DNA from: Micromonospora arborensis
GTDB taxonomy: Bacteria; Actinomycetota; Actinomycetes; Mycobacteriales; Micromonosporaceae
Reading direction: 5' to 3'
Length of the DNA: 64,000 nucleotides
Assembly (NCBI RefSeq): GCF_003205615.1
Contig: NZ_PYBV01000014.1
Location: forward strand, 99,398-163,397
Positions 18,398 through 26,492 of the stretch are shown in pieces (the stretch's first letter is position 1; every line of letters starts with the position of its first letter). Position numbers and translations under genes: made by a program. The notes under the pieces were generated by a model. It was given only the letters and a program-made list of their open reading frames with translations. It did not search any database and was not told the DNA's origin.

Positions 18398-19468
18398 ATG
18401 GCGCAGTTCGTGGACTGGGATCTGGCCGCCGCCACCGCGGGGGCGTTGAGCAAGTCGGGCCCCCGGGTGTCGTACGCCGAGGCCACCGACGTGGTCGGCG
18501 ACCTGCGCCGGCTGACCGACGAGGCGGCCGGGCACGTGGCCGACTACACGGGGTTGCGGGCGCAGGTGGCGCATCCGCCGGTCCGGGTGGTCGATCGGCG
18601 CGACTGGGCGGCGACCAACATCGCCGGTCTCCGCGAGGTGATCACTCCGCTGGTGAGCCGGCTCTCCGGCGACAAGCAGCCGGGCGCGTTGACCGAGGCG
18701 ATCGGGTCTCGGCTGACCGGGGTGCAGGCCGGGACCGTGCTGGCCTACCTCTCCGGCCGGGTGCTCGGCCAGTACGAGGTCTTCTCGGCTGACCCGGGTC
18801 AACTGCTGCTGGTCGCACCGAACATCGTCGAGGTGGAGCGCAAGCTCGGCGCCGACCCGCGGGACTTCCGGCTCTGGGTGTGCCTGCACGAGGTCACCCA
18901 CCGGACCCAGTTCACCGCCGTCCCGTGGATGCGGGCGTACTTCCTCAGCGAGGTGCAGGCCTTCGTCGACGCCTCGTCCAGCGGCAGCGAGCACCTGGTC
19001 GAGCGGCTGCGGCGCGGGGTGGCGACGCTCTCCGACGCGGTCCGTGACCCGGAGAGCCGCACCAGCGTCCTGGACATCGTGCAGACCCCGGCACAGCGGG
19101 CCGTGCTCGATCGGCTCACCGCGTTGATGACCCTGCTGGAGGGGCACGCCGAGTTCGTCATGGACGGCGTCGGCCCGCAGGTGATTCCGAGCGTGGAGCG
19201 GATCCGGGCGTCGTTCAACCGTCGCCGGGAGGCGGGCAACCCGCTGGAGAAGGCGATCCGCCGGCTGCTCGGGGTGGACGTCAAGATGCGCCAGTACGCC
19301 GAGGGCCGCAAGTTCGTGCACGGCGTGGTCGAGCGGGTCGGCATGGAGGGCTTCAACTCGATCTTCAACTCGCCGCTCACCCTGCCCCGGCTGTCGGAGC
19401 TGGGCGATCCGGATGCCTGGGTGGCCCGGGTGCACGGCCCGGCCGGCACCATCCCGGCCGCTGGCTGA
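18398..19468 (+). CDS. Zinc-dependent metalloprotease, DUF2342 family
   Basis: A 356-residue DUF2342 protein, often annotated as 'coenzyme F420 biosynthesis-associated' or putative zinc peptidase. The zinc site is HEVTHRTQF (His164, Glu165, His168). It has the family's conserved N-terminus VDWDLAAATAGAL and the central SGRVLGQYE. No signal peptide. Biological substrate unknown. The ATG at 18398 was chosen because a -10-like TACGGT lies 6 nt upstream. tilS begins 10 nt after its stop, so the two are likely co-transcribed, as in Rv3626c-Rv3625c. Confidence 0.85.
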   Translation: MAQFVDWDLAAATAGALSKSGPRVSYAEATDVVGDLRRLTDEAAGHVADYTGLRAQVAHPPVRVVDRRDWAATNIAGLREVITPLVSRLSGDKQPGALTEAIGSRLTGVQAGTVLAYLSGRVLGQYEVFSADPGQLLLVAPNIVEVERKLGADPRDFRLWVCLHEVTHRTQFTAVPWMRAYFLSEVQAFVDASSSGSEHLVERLRRGVATLSDAVRDPESRTSVLDIVQTPAQRAVLDRLTALMTLLEGHAEFVMDGVGPQVIPSVERIRASFNRRREAGNPLEKAIRRLLGVDVKMRQYAEGRKFVHGVVERVGMEGFNSIFNSPLTLPRLSELGDPDAWVARVHGPAGTIPAAG

Positions 19469-19478
19469 CCACGCGCCG

Positions 19479-20471
19479 GTGGCCGCGCTCGCCCCGCCGG
19501 TGGCCGCGATCCGGGTCGCGGTCCGCCGCGCGCTGACCGGTCTGCCGTCCGGCGGGCCGGTGCTGGTCGCCTGCTCCGGTGGCGCCGATTCGCTCGCCCT
19601 CGCGGCGGCCACCGTGTTCGTGGCGCCTCGGCTGGGCCGCGCCGCGGCGTTCGTCACCGTCGACCACGGCCTGCAGGACGGTTCCGCGGAGCGCGCCGAG
19701 GCGGTGGCCAACTGGGCCCGTGGGGCCGGGTTCCCGTCGGCGACCGTGGTGCGGGTGGAGGTGGCCGGGCGTCCGGGAGGCCCGGAGGCGGCCGCCCGGG
19801 AGGCCCGCTACGAGGCGTTGACCGAGGCGGCCCGGCAGCAGAACGCGGTCGCGGTGCTCACCGGGCACACCCGCGACGACCAGGCGGAGACGGTGCTGCT
19901 CGCGCTTGCCCGGGGTGCCGGCCCCCGCGGTCTGGCCGGGATGCCGGCCCGCCGGGACCTGGCCGGGGTGCCGCTGCTGCGTCCACTGCTGGAGATCGGT
20001 CGGGCGCAGACGCGCGCCGCGTGTGCCGCGCTCGGGCTGAGCCCGTGGCAGGACCCGCACAACACCGACCCGTCGTATGCCCGCTCCCGGGTACGAGCCG
20101 ACCTGCTGCCGGCGCTGGTGCGGGCGCTCGGGCCCGGCGTGGTGGACAACCTCGCGCGTACCGCCCGGCTGGTGGCGGCCGACAACGCCGCGCTCGACGA
20201 GTTGGCGGCGACGGCGCTTGCGGCGGCTCGGTGTCCCGGCGGCGGGCTCTCCGTGCCGGGGCTGGTGGGCCTGGTTCCCGCGGTGCGCGGCCGGGTGCTG
20301 CACAGTTGGGCGCGCGAGTTGGGCGCTGCCGCGGGTGCGCTGTCGCACCGGCACGTCACTGCCCTGGACGCCCTGATCACCGATTGGCGGGGTCAGGGCC
20401 CGACCGACCTGCCCGGGGGTGTCCGGGTGCTTCGCCGCGCCGACCGGCTGACGCCGGTGGAGCCCACCTGA
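19479..20471 (+). CDS. tilS: tRNA(Ile)-lysidine synthetase
   Basis: A ~330-residue N-type PP-loop ATPase that converts C34 of tRNA-Ile(CAU) to lysidine. The ATP-binding SGGADSLAL is near residue 30, with VDHGLQDGS and TGHTRDDQAETVLLALARG as expected. Short actinobacterial TilS proteins like this one lack most of the C-terminal domains of E. coli TilS. GTG 19479 directly after the upstream stop is the likeliest start; a second in-frame GTG lies 21 nt later. It converges on the GlxA-type regulator with 5 bp between stops. Confidence 0.88.
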   Translation: MAALAPPVAAIRVAVRRALTGLPSGGPVLVACSGGADSLALAAATVFVAPRLGRAAAFVTVDHGLQDGSAERAEAVANWARGAGFPSATVVRVEVAGRPGGPEAAAREARYEALTEAARQQNAVAVLTGHTRDDQAETVLLALARGAGPRGLAGMPARRDLAGVPLLRPLLEIGRAQTRAACAALGLSPWQDPHNTDPSYARSRVRADLLPALVRALGPGVVDNLARTARLVAADNAALDELAATALAAARCPGGGLSVPGLVGLVPAVRGRVLHSWARELGAAAGALSHRHVTALDALITDWRGQGPTDLPGGVRVLRRADRLTPVEPT

Positions 20472-20476
20472 CCAGC

Positions 20477-21439
20477 TCAGCTGCTGTGCGCCCGGTCCCG
20501 GAACGTGGTCCGGTAACTGTGTGGGGTGGCGCCGACTCGGCGGCTGAAGTGGTGGCGTAGCGCCGCGGCGTCGCCGAAGCCGGCCTGGTCGGCGACCGCC
20601 TCCACGCTCAACGGGGTCTCCTCGAGCAGTCGCCGGGCGAGCAGCACCCGCTGGTTGGTGAGCCAGTCGTGCGGGGTGGTGCCGGTCTCGGCCCGGAACC
20701 GACGGGCGAACGTACGTGGTGCCATGCCGGCGCGGGCGGCCAACTCCTCCACGGTGATCGTCCGGTCCAGGTGACCCATCAGCCACTCCAGCACCGGCTC
20801 CAGGGTGGGCGCCTCGGGCGCCTTCGGGATGGGCGCCTCGACGTACTGGGACTGGCCGCCGTCGCGGTGCGGCGGGACCACCATCCGCCGGGCCAGTCTG
20901 GTCGCCGTGGCCGAGCCGTGCTCCTGGCGGATCAGGTGCAGGCAGGCGTCGATGCCGGCCGCCGTGCCGGCGCTGGTGAGCAGCCGCCCGTCCTGGACGT
21001 AGAGCGAGTTGCAGCGCACCCGGGCACGCGGGTGACGGCGTTGCAACTCGTCCACGTACCGCCAGTGGGTCGTGCATTCCCGGTCGTCGAGCAGCCCGGC
21101 CTCGCCGAGCAGGAAGGCGCCGGAGCAGACGCTGAACAGGTACGCGCCGCGCGCGTCGGCCCGGCGCAGCGCGTCGAGCACCGGGCCGGGAACGGTGGTG
21201 CCCTGGCTGTGCGCGGGGATGGCCACCAGGTCGGCCTCGTCGACCGGGCCGAGGTCGGCGTTCGGGGTGAGGTGGAAGCCGGACGAGGTGCGCACGGGAG
21301 CGCCGTCCGGGCTGCACACCTGGAAGCGGTAGCCGGGGAAGCCGTCGGCGGTCCGGTCGGTGCCGAACACCTCGGCGAGCACGCCGAGCTCGAAGGGGGC
21401 GACCTGGTCGAGGGCGAGGACGGCGACGGACCGGAGCAT
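20477..21439 (-). CDS. GlxA-type regulator (DJ-1/PfpI domain + AraC HTH)
   Basis: A 320-residue transcription regulator. The N-terminal class-I-glutamine-amidotransferase-like domain has the elbow Cys in SVCSGAFLLGEAGLL. The C-terminal AraC domain carries two HTH motifs (ITVEELAARAGMAPRTFARRFRAETG and LSVEAVADQAGFGDAAALRHHFSRRVGATP). This family commonly senses small amines or metabolites; the effector is unknown here. ATG 21439 fits both the domain start and a leaderless TACCCT six bases upstream. Inverted TGGCAG/CTGCCA repeats lie just upstream, between it and the divergent small gene at 21590. Confidence 0.87.
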   Translation of the reverse strand: MLRSVAVLALDQVAPFELGVLAEVFGTDRTADGFPGYRFQVCSPDGAPVRTSSGFHLTPNADLGPVDEADLVAIPAHSQGTTVPGPVLDALRRADARGAYLFSVCSGAFLLGEAGLLDDRECTTHWRYVDELQRRHPRARVRCNSLYVQDGRLLTSAGTAAGIDACLHLIRQEHGSATATRLARRMVVPPHRDGGQSQYVEAPIPKAPEAPTLEPVLEWLMGHLDRTITVEELAARAGMAPRTFARRFRAETGTTPHDWLTNQRVLLARRLLEETPLSVEAVADQAGFGDAAALRHHFSRRVGATPHSYRTTFRDRAHSS

Positions 21440-21445
21440 GTGACG

Positions 21446-21451
21446 AGGGTA
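21446..21451 (-). promoter_or_regulatory. -10 element of the GlxA-type regulator
   Basis: TACCCT on the minus strand ends 6 nt before the ATG at 21439, a leaderless layout. Confidence 0.45.
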
Positions 21452-21460
21452 ACCCGACAG

Positions 21461-21497
21461 GTGGCAGTAAATCGATGGCCAATGGCATTCCTGCCAC
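21461..21497. promoter_or_regulatory. Candidate AraC-type operator
   Basis: GTGGCAG (21461-21467) and CTGCCAC (21491-21497) form a perfect 7-bp inverted repeat with further TGGCC/TGGCA words between them. It sits 10 bp upstream of the regulator's -10, where an autoregulatory AraC-family site would be expected. Confidence 0.4.
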
Positions 21498-21535
21498 TGT
21501 CCGGCCGGCGTGAGAGGCCGCAAACTGGTTTCAGT

Positions 21536-21549
21536 CCGGTGCGCACCGG
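21536..21549. promoter_or_regulatory. 14-bp perfect palindrome
   Basis: CCGGTGCGCACCGG lies 40 bp before the small membrane-peptide gene. It may be a regulator site or an RNA hairpin in its leader. No known family consensus recognised. Confidence 0.3.
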
Positions 21550-21589
21550 CGGCGAAACCGACAGCAATCATGCGAAAGCGAGCGCCGCC

Positions 21590-21727
21590 ATGGAGTTCCT
21601 GTTCTTCCTCCTGTTCCTCGTCCTTCTCGTCGCCGCCTCGGCGGCCGGCCTCACCGCGGACAGTCACGATTCGGCCGACTGGAAGCCCAGCGACGATGGC
21701 CGCCGCTGGCGGTCCCGCACCAACTGA
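21590..21727 (+). CDS. Small membrane protein, 45 residues
   Basis: An open frame of 45 residues beginning MEFLFFLLFLVLLVAASAAG, one hydrophobic helix, followed by an acidic/basic polar tail (DSHDSADWKPSDDGRRWRS). Codon use is strongly GC3-biased, as in real genes of this genome, and a terminator-like hairpin follows (21760-21791). The ribosome site is weak. It is divergent from the GlxA-type regulator and shares its control region, so it may be a target. No family recognised. Confidence 0.55.
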   Translation: MEFLFFLLFLVLLVAASAAGLTADSHDSADWKPSDDGRRWRSRTN

Positions 21728-21759
21728 TGCGATTAGTATTATTTGCCGGAAAAATCCCT

Positions 21760-21791
21760 GGCGGGACCGCGCCTAAAGGTGCGGCCCCGCC
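21760..21791 (+). terminator. Terminator-like hairpin before hpt
   Basis: A 14-bp stem with one G-T wobble and one mismatch (21760-21773 with 21778-21791), loop TAAA, lies between the small gene and hpt. It is preceded by an AT-rich patch (21728-21757) that is unusual here. Confidence 0.6.
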
Positions 21792-21827
21792 GACGGAGGC
21801 CATCCGACGTACGGCAGGCTAGGAGTC

Positions 21828-22403
21828 ATGGCTGACGGCTCCTGGTACGACGCCGACATCGACCACGTGATCATCTCCGAGGCGCAGATCCGCGAGAAGA
21901 CGGCGGAACTGGCCAAGCAGGTCTCCGCCGACTACGCCCACGTGGGCGACGGACTGCTGCTGGTGTGCGTACTCAAGGGTGCGGTGATGTTCATGGCGGA
22001 CTTCGCCCGGGCGCTGGGCCGCAACGGCCCGCCGGCCGAGCTCGACTTCATGGCCATCTCGTCCTACGGCCAGGGCACCACCTCCTCCGGGGTGGTCCGC
22101 ATCCTCAAGGACCTGGATCGGGACATCGCCGGTCGGCACGTGGTCGTCGTCGAGGACATCGTCGACTCCGGGCTGACTCTCTCCTGGCTGCTGCGCTACC
22201 TCGAGTCGCGTTCGGCGGCGAGCGTCGAGGTCGTCGCGCTGTTCCGCAAGCCGGACGCGGTCAAGGTGCCCGTTCCGGTGAAGTACGTCGGCTTCGACAT
22301 CCCCACCGAGTTCGTGGTCGGCTACGGCCTGGACTTCGGCGAGCGTTACCGGGAACTGCCCTACGTCGGGGTGCTCAAGCCCGAGGTCTACGCCCGCTCC
22401 TGA
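21828..22403 (+). CDS. hpt: Hypoxanthine-guanine phosphoribosyltransferase
   Basis: A 191-residue purine-salvage enzyme transferring phosphoribose from PRPP to hypoxanthine or guanine. The PRPP loop VVVVEDIVDSGLTL is canonical, with the SSYGQGTTSSG flap and the C-terminal VGYGLDFGERYRELPYVGVL. Length is normal. A CAGGCT hexamer lies 7 nt before the ATG, a weaker version of the local leaderless motif, and an AGGAG is too close to act well. A short GC hairpin at 22419-22434 follows. tilS-hpt-ftsH order is conserved in actinobacteria. Confidence 0.94.
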   Translation: MADGSWYDADIDHVIISEAQIREKTAELAKQVSADYAHVGDGLLLVCVLKGAVMFMADFARALGRNGPPAELDFMAISSYGQGTTSSGVVRILKDLDRDIAGRHVVVVEDIVDSGLTLSWLLRYLESRSAASVEVVALFRKPDAVKVPVPVKYVGFDIPTEFVVGYGLDFGERYRELPYVGVLKPEVYARS

Positions 22404-22933
22404 CGCCGGACCTGCTCGGTCGGGGTGGCCCGACGGGCGGTGTGAGGTCGACTCGCATCGGCATCCATCAAGCCGACGTTCAGCGCGCTCTCAGGTGTTG
22501 CGGTTACCGTGGACCCCGGTGGCGTGGAGGTAACTCCGTGCCCGACCCCCTCGATCGCGTGACCGGGCGTTCAGGTGGCCGGGCCGGACTCTCCGCCACG
22601 CCGGTTTCTGCCCGGACCCGCCGTACGTTCGTTGCGGGGCTGGTGGGCCTGCCCACGGTGCGTGCCGTCGATCTCGACGGGTGTGCCGGGTGTGGGGCCC
22701 ACGAGCTCGCACTTCACGTGCACGGGGCTTTTGATGGTGCACGACTGCGGGGCTCGCAAGCTCACTCCTCGCGTACACGGTGTACCGTCGAATGACCGCG
22801 GCGCGGCAGTTTTCGCGCTTCGGGGTCGAGGCCGGCCCGCACGGCGGCTCCGGCCGCCGCTCACGCGGCAACACCATCAGACGGTCAGGACGTCGATCAG
22901 GAGGATGCGGGCGCTCCGGCGCTCGACAACAGT
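22404..22933. other. 530-bp hpt-ftsH intergenic region
   Basis: No convincing gene. A weak GC hairpin (22419-22434) may end hpt. A frame from GTG 22538 to 22795 (85 codons) has GGAGG 8 nt upstream and TACCGT at 22505-22510, but its third-position GC is clearly lower than in real genes here and it matches no family I know. A GTACAC/GTGTAC palindrome and -10-like hexamer lie at 22773-22788. An AGGAGG at 22899-22904 is too far from the ftsH ATG to be its ribosome site. Confidence 0.5.
22773..22788 (+). promoter_or_regulatory. Palindrome overlapping a -10-like hexamer upstream of ftsH
   Basis: GTACACGGTGTAC (22773-22785) is a perfect palindrome around one base, the form bound by many TetR-family repressors. 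It overlaps TACCGT (22783-22788), a plausible -10 that would give ftsH a ~140-nt leader. Confidence 0.4.
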
Positions 22934-24949
22934 ATGGAACGTACGCGTTTCTTCCGCCGACCGGTGGTCTGGATCATCCTGGTCATCCTCGGCGCCGTTG
23001 TGCTCAGTCAGCTGTTCACCGCTGGTCCCAGCTACCACCGCGTGGACACTTCCGTTGCGCTCGATCAGCTCCACACCGCCAAGATCAACAAGGTGGTCTT
23101 CCAGGACAAGGAGCAGACGCTCCAGCTGGACCTGGCGCAGAAGACCAAGTTCGGCAAGACCGAAACCAACAAGATCGAGGCTCAGTTCCCGTACCAGGTC
23201 GGCGACCAGATCTGGAACGAGGTGCTGGACGCCAAGGCGGCCAACCGGGTCACCGGCCCGGCCGACGCCAAGGTCTCGTCGGACAGCATCTGGGTGAGCC
23301 TGCTGGTCAACCTGCTGCCGATCGCGTTGCTCGTCCTCCTGCTGCTGTTCTTCATGTCGCAGATGCAGGGTGGCGGCTCCCGGGTGCTCAACTTCGGCAA
23401 GTCCAAGGCGAAGATGATCACCAAGGACACTCCGAAGACGACCTTCGAGGACGTCGCGGGTGCCGATGAGGCCGTCGAGGAACTGCACGAGATCAAGGAC
23501 TTCCTGCAGAACCCCGCGAAGTACCAGGCCCTGGGCGCCAAGATCCCGAAGGGCGTGCTGCTGTTCGGCCCGCCCGGCACCGGCAAGACGCTGCTGGCCC
23601 GCGCGGTCGCCGGCGAGGCCGGGGTGCCGTTCTACTCCATCTCCGGCTCCGACTTCGTGGAGATGTTCGTCGGTGTCGGCGCCAGCCGGGTCCGCGACCT
23701 CTTCGAGCAGGCCAAGACGAACGCCCCGGCGATCGTCTTCGTCGACGAGATCGACGCCGTCGGTCGCCACCGCGGCGCCGGCATGGGCGGCGGTCACGAC
23801 GAACGCGAGCAGACGCTCAACCAGTTGCTCGTCGAGATGGACGGCTTCGACACCAAGGGCGGGGTCATCCTGATCGCCGCCACCAACCGGCCGGACATCC
23901 TCGACCCGGCGCTGCTGCGCCCGGGCCGGTTCGACCGGCAGATCCCGGTGGACGCCCCCGACATGGAGGGCCGCAAGGCCGTCCTGCGGGTGCACGCCAA
24001 GGGCAAGCCGTTCACCCCCGACGTCGACCTCGACGCGGTGGCACGGCGTACCCCGGGCTTCAGCGGTGCCGACCTGGCCAACGTGATCAACGAGTCGGCC
24101 CTGCTCACCGCTCGTAAGGACCAGCGGGCGATCAGCAACGACTCGCTGGAAGAGTCGATCGACCGGGTGATCGCAGGTCCGCAGCGACGGACCCGCGTGA
24201 TGGGCGACCAGGAAAAGAAGATCACCGCGTACCACGAGGGTGGGCACGCGCTGGTCGCCTGGGCGCTGCCGCACGCCGCGCCGGTGCACAAGGTGACGAT
24301 CCTGTCCCGTGGCCGCTCACTGGGCCACACCCTGGTGCTCCCGACCGAAGACAAGTACACCCAGACCCGCGCCGAGATGATCGACACCCTGGCGTACGCG
24401 CTGGGTGGTCGGGCCGCCGAGGAACTGGTCTTCCACGAGCCCACCACCGGTGCCGGCAACGACATCGAGAAGGCCACGCAACTGGCCCGCGCGATGATCA
24501 CCCAGTACGGCATGAGCTCCAAGCTCGGCGCGATCAAGTACGGCACCAGCGGGGACGAGCCGTTCCTCGGCCGCAACATGGGCCACGAGCGGGACTACTC
24601 CGACTCGGTCGCCGCCGAGATCGACGGCGAGATGCGGGCACTTGTCGAGCTGGCGCACGACGAGGCCTGGGAGATCCTGGTGGAATACCGGGACGTCCTG
24701 GACAACATCGTGCTCGAGCTGATGGAGAAGGAGACCCTCTCCACGGCCGACATGGCGCGGATCTGCTCCCGGGTGGTCAAGCGCCCGCCGCTGGCACCGT
24801 ACAACGGCTTCGGCAAGCGGCAGCCCTCCACCGAGCCGCCCGTGCTCACCCCTGCGGAGAAGGACAAGCTCAAGGCGCAGGCCCAGGCTGACGGCGCGCA
24901 GGCGTCGGTCGGCGGGGCGCCGTCCAACAACTCGGACGGCACACACTGA
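22934..24949 (+). CDS. ftsH: ATP-dependent zinc metalloprotease FtsH
   Basis: A 671-residue membrane AAA+ protease that degrades misfolded membrane and regulatory proteins. Two N-terminal transmembrane helices (about 11-28 and 116-136) flank the extracytoplasmic domain. The AAA module has GPPGTGKT (Lys218), [10 protein letters not shown] and the second region of homology through RPGRFDRQ. The zinc protease site is HEGGH (His434, Glu435, His438). The C-terminal ~40 residues are low-complexity. ATG 22934 has no good ribosome site. folE follows, as in Rv3610c-Rv3609c, but a strong hairpin lies between them. Confidence 0.96.
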   Translation: MERTRFFRRPVVWIILVILGAVVLSQLFTAGPSYHRVDTSVALDQLHTAKINKVVFQDKEQTLQLDLAQKTKFGKTETNKIEAQFPYQVGDQIWNEVLDAKAANRVTGPADAKVSSDSIWVSLLVNLLPIALLVLLLLFFMSQMQGGGSRVLNFGKSKAKMITKDTPKTTFEDVAGADEAVEELHEIKDFLQNPAKYQALGAKIPKGVLLFGPPGTGKTLLARAVAGEAGVPFYSISGSDFVEMFVGVGASRVRDLFEQAKTNAPAIVFVDEIDAVGRHRGAGMGGGHDEREQTLNQLLVEMDGFDTKGGVILIAATNRPDILDPALLRPGRFDRQIPVDAPDMEGRKAVLRVHAKGKPFTPDVDLDAVARRTPGFSGADLANVINESALLTARKDQRAISNDSLEESIDRVIAGPQRRTRVMGDQEKKITAYHEGGHALVAWALPHAAPVHKVTILSRGRSLGHTLVLPTEDKYTQTRAEMIDTLAYALGGRAAEELVFHEPTTGAGNDIEKATQLARAMITQYGMSSKLGAIKYGTSGDEPFLGRNMGHERDYSDSVAAEIDGEMRALVELAHDEAWEILVEYRDVLDNIVLELMEKETLSTADMARICSRVVKRPPLAPYNGFGKRQPSTEPPVLTPAEKDKLKAQAQADGAQASVGGAPSNNSDGTH

Positions 24950-24960
24950 GCAACGACCCG

Positions 24961-24992
24961 ACGGCCAGCTCCCCGCACCGGGAGCTGGCCGT
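24961..24992 (+). terminator. 13-bp hairpin after ftsH
   Basis: A perfect 13-bp stem (24961-24973 with 24980-24992) with a 6-nt loop lies 11 nt after the ftsH stop. No T-tract. It is probably a terminator or a transcript-stabilising stem. It also lies in a stretch that stays open in the folE frame. Confidence 0.7.
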
Positions 24993-25032
24993 CTCCGCGA
25001 CCGAGCCCGACGGCGACGACGAGCTGGACTAT

Positions 25033-25650
25033 GTGGCCGCCCGGCTGATCAGCGGCAAGCTGACCGGCCGCCCGGTCGAGGACGCGGTCGACCTGGGCCG
25101 GATCGAGAAGGCCGTCCGCGAGATCCTGATCGCGGTCGGCGAGGACCCGGACCGCGACGGGCTCCAACAGACCCCGGCCCGGGTCGCCCGCGCGTACGCC
25201 GAGCTGTTCGCCGGCCTGCGGGTCGACCCGGCACAGGTGCTCAGCACCACCTTCGAGGCCAACCACGAAGAGTTGGTGATCGTCCGGGACATCGACGTGA
25301 TGAGCCTCTGTGAGCACCACCTGCTGCCGTTCCGCGGCAGTGCGCACATCGGCTACATCCCCGGCCCGGACGGACGGATCACCGGCCTGTCCAAGCTGGC
25401 CCGACTGGTCGAGGTCTTCGCGCGCCGGCCCCAGGTGCAGGAGCGGCTCACCTCGCAGGTCGCCGACCTGCTGATGAGCAAACTCGCCCCACGCGGCGTC
25501 GTCGTCGTGCTGGAGTGCGAACACATGTGCATGGCCATGCGTGGCATCCAGAAATCCGGCGCCAAGACCATCACGTCGGCGGTACGCGGCATCCTCCAGA
25601 CGGACTCCAAGTCCCGCTCCGAGGCGATGGCGCTGATCATCCCCCGCTGA
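25033..25650 (+). CDS. folE: GTP cyclohydrolase I
   Basis: A 205-residue enzyme making 7,8-dihydroneopterin triphosphate from GTP, the first step of folate synthesis. Zinc and active-site blocks are [41 protein letters not shown] and [12 protein letters not shown]. The GTG at 25033 gives the usual family length. The frame stays open further upstream to a CTG at 24946 that overlaps the ftsH stop and would add an acidic 29-residue extension, but the hairpin at 24961-24992 argues against it. folP, its usual neighbour, lies 13 kb away beyond an accessory block. Confidence 0.93.
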   Translation: MAARLISGKLTGRPVEDAVDLGRIEKAVREILIAVGEDPDRDGLQQTPARVARAYAELFAGLRVDPAQVLSTTFEANHEELVIVRDIDVMSLCEHHLLPFRGSAHIGYIPGPDGRITGLSKLARLVEVFARRPQVQERLTSQVADLLMSKLAPRGVVVVLECEHMCMAMRGIQKSGAKTITSAVRGILQTDSKSRSEAMALIIPR

Positions 25651-25664
25651 CACCCCGCTGCACC

Positions 25665-25700
25665 ACGGCCGGCCGACTCCCTCGAGGGACGGCCGGCCGT
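25665..25700. terminator. Bidirectional terminator between folE and the convergent block
   Basis: An 11-bp perfect stem (25665-25675 with 25690-25700) encloses a self-complementary TCCCTCGAGGGA. It lies between folE (plus) and the membrane-protein gene ending at 25731 (minus). Confidence 0.8.
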
Positions 25701-25730
25701 CCCGTTCCAGCCCGCGAACAGCCGGGTGGG

Positions 25731-26492
25731 TCAGCCGGCGAGCAGGGCCAGCAGCAGACCCGCCGTGACCAACACCGCCGGCACCAGGCACACCAGGGCG
25801 CCGAAACGCACTGTACGGTCCAGCCGCTCAACCGGGCTGACGCGGAACAACCGCCCGACACCCACCCAGCCGGCGACGAACGCGACCGCCGGCATCGGCA
25901 GCCCACAGATCAGCGCGGCCACACTGGCCGGCCCCACCCCCGTCGCCGCGTACACCACGACCTGGATCAGCGGCACCAGCAGCGCCAACGGCCCGTACAC
26001 CAGAAGGTTGCGCGGCCGCGCGGGCCACGACCCGGGCCGGAACCGGCGGCGCGCGGCCAGGGCCGCGTCCGCCGCCTCGGCCCGGCCCCGCGCGGCCCGC
26101 AGCGCCGCCAGGACGGCCGCCGGGCCGCCCGCCATCGACCGGGACGCCTCGGTCACCTCCGGCGGCGACGGCATCAGGGAAATCGCCGGTACGCCCAACT
26201 CACGCAGCCGTTCCTGCTGGCTCGCCAGCCCGGTACGGACCACCGTCAGCTCCTCCCGGGCGGCCTCGGCAGACCGAGCCTGCTCACCGGCGGCGGCAGC
26301 CGCGCTGCGGCGCACCCCGTCGAGCTGGCGCGCGGCGGCCAGGTACTCCGCCCAAACCGTGCTGGGCTCGACCGCCGCTGGCGTGGCGTCCCCGCTCGCC
26401 GCGGCGACCCGCTGCCGACCCGGCCCGGTCACCGTCGCCTTCGGAACCATCTCGACACCCCCCGCCCGCGTCACCAGATCACCCGGCCTCAT
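25731..26492 (-). CDS. Membrane protein paired with an FtsK-like pseudo-ATPase
   Basis: A 253-residue protein of no recognised family. Residues ~25-150 are Ala/Glu/Arg-rich and helical (likely coiled coil). The C-terminal third has three or four hydrophobic segments (LLVYGPLALLVPLIQVVVYAA, ALICGLPMPAVAFVAGWVGVG, FGALVCLVPAVLVTAGLLLALLAG). The ATG at 26492 overlaps the end of the upstream gene by 14 bp, so the two are coupled and probably work together, the membrane protein perhaps anchoring the soluble one. Function unknown. Confidence 0.65.
   Translation of the reverse strand: MRPGDLVTRAGGVEMVPKATVTGPGRQRVAAASGDATPAAVEPSTVWAEYLAAARQLDGVRRSAAAAAGEQARSAEAAREELTVVRTGLASQQERLRELGVPAISLMPSPPEVTEASRSMAGGPAAVLAALRAARGRAEAADAALAARRRFRPGSWPARPRNLLVYGPLALLVPLIQVVVYAATGVGPASVAALICGLPMPAVAFVAGWVGVGRLFRVSPVERLDRTVRFGALVCLVPAVLVTAGLLLALLAG

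Noticed and set aside
21500..21590. Cobalamin-type riboswitch before the small membrane gene
   Set aside because: A hairpin and a CCGGTGC palindrome are present but no B12 box.
22538..22795. 85-codon frame with a good ribosome site between hpt and ftsH
   Set aside because: Third-position GC falls well below that of real genes here and no family is recognisable; kept only as a note on the intergenic region.
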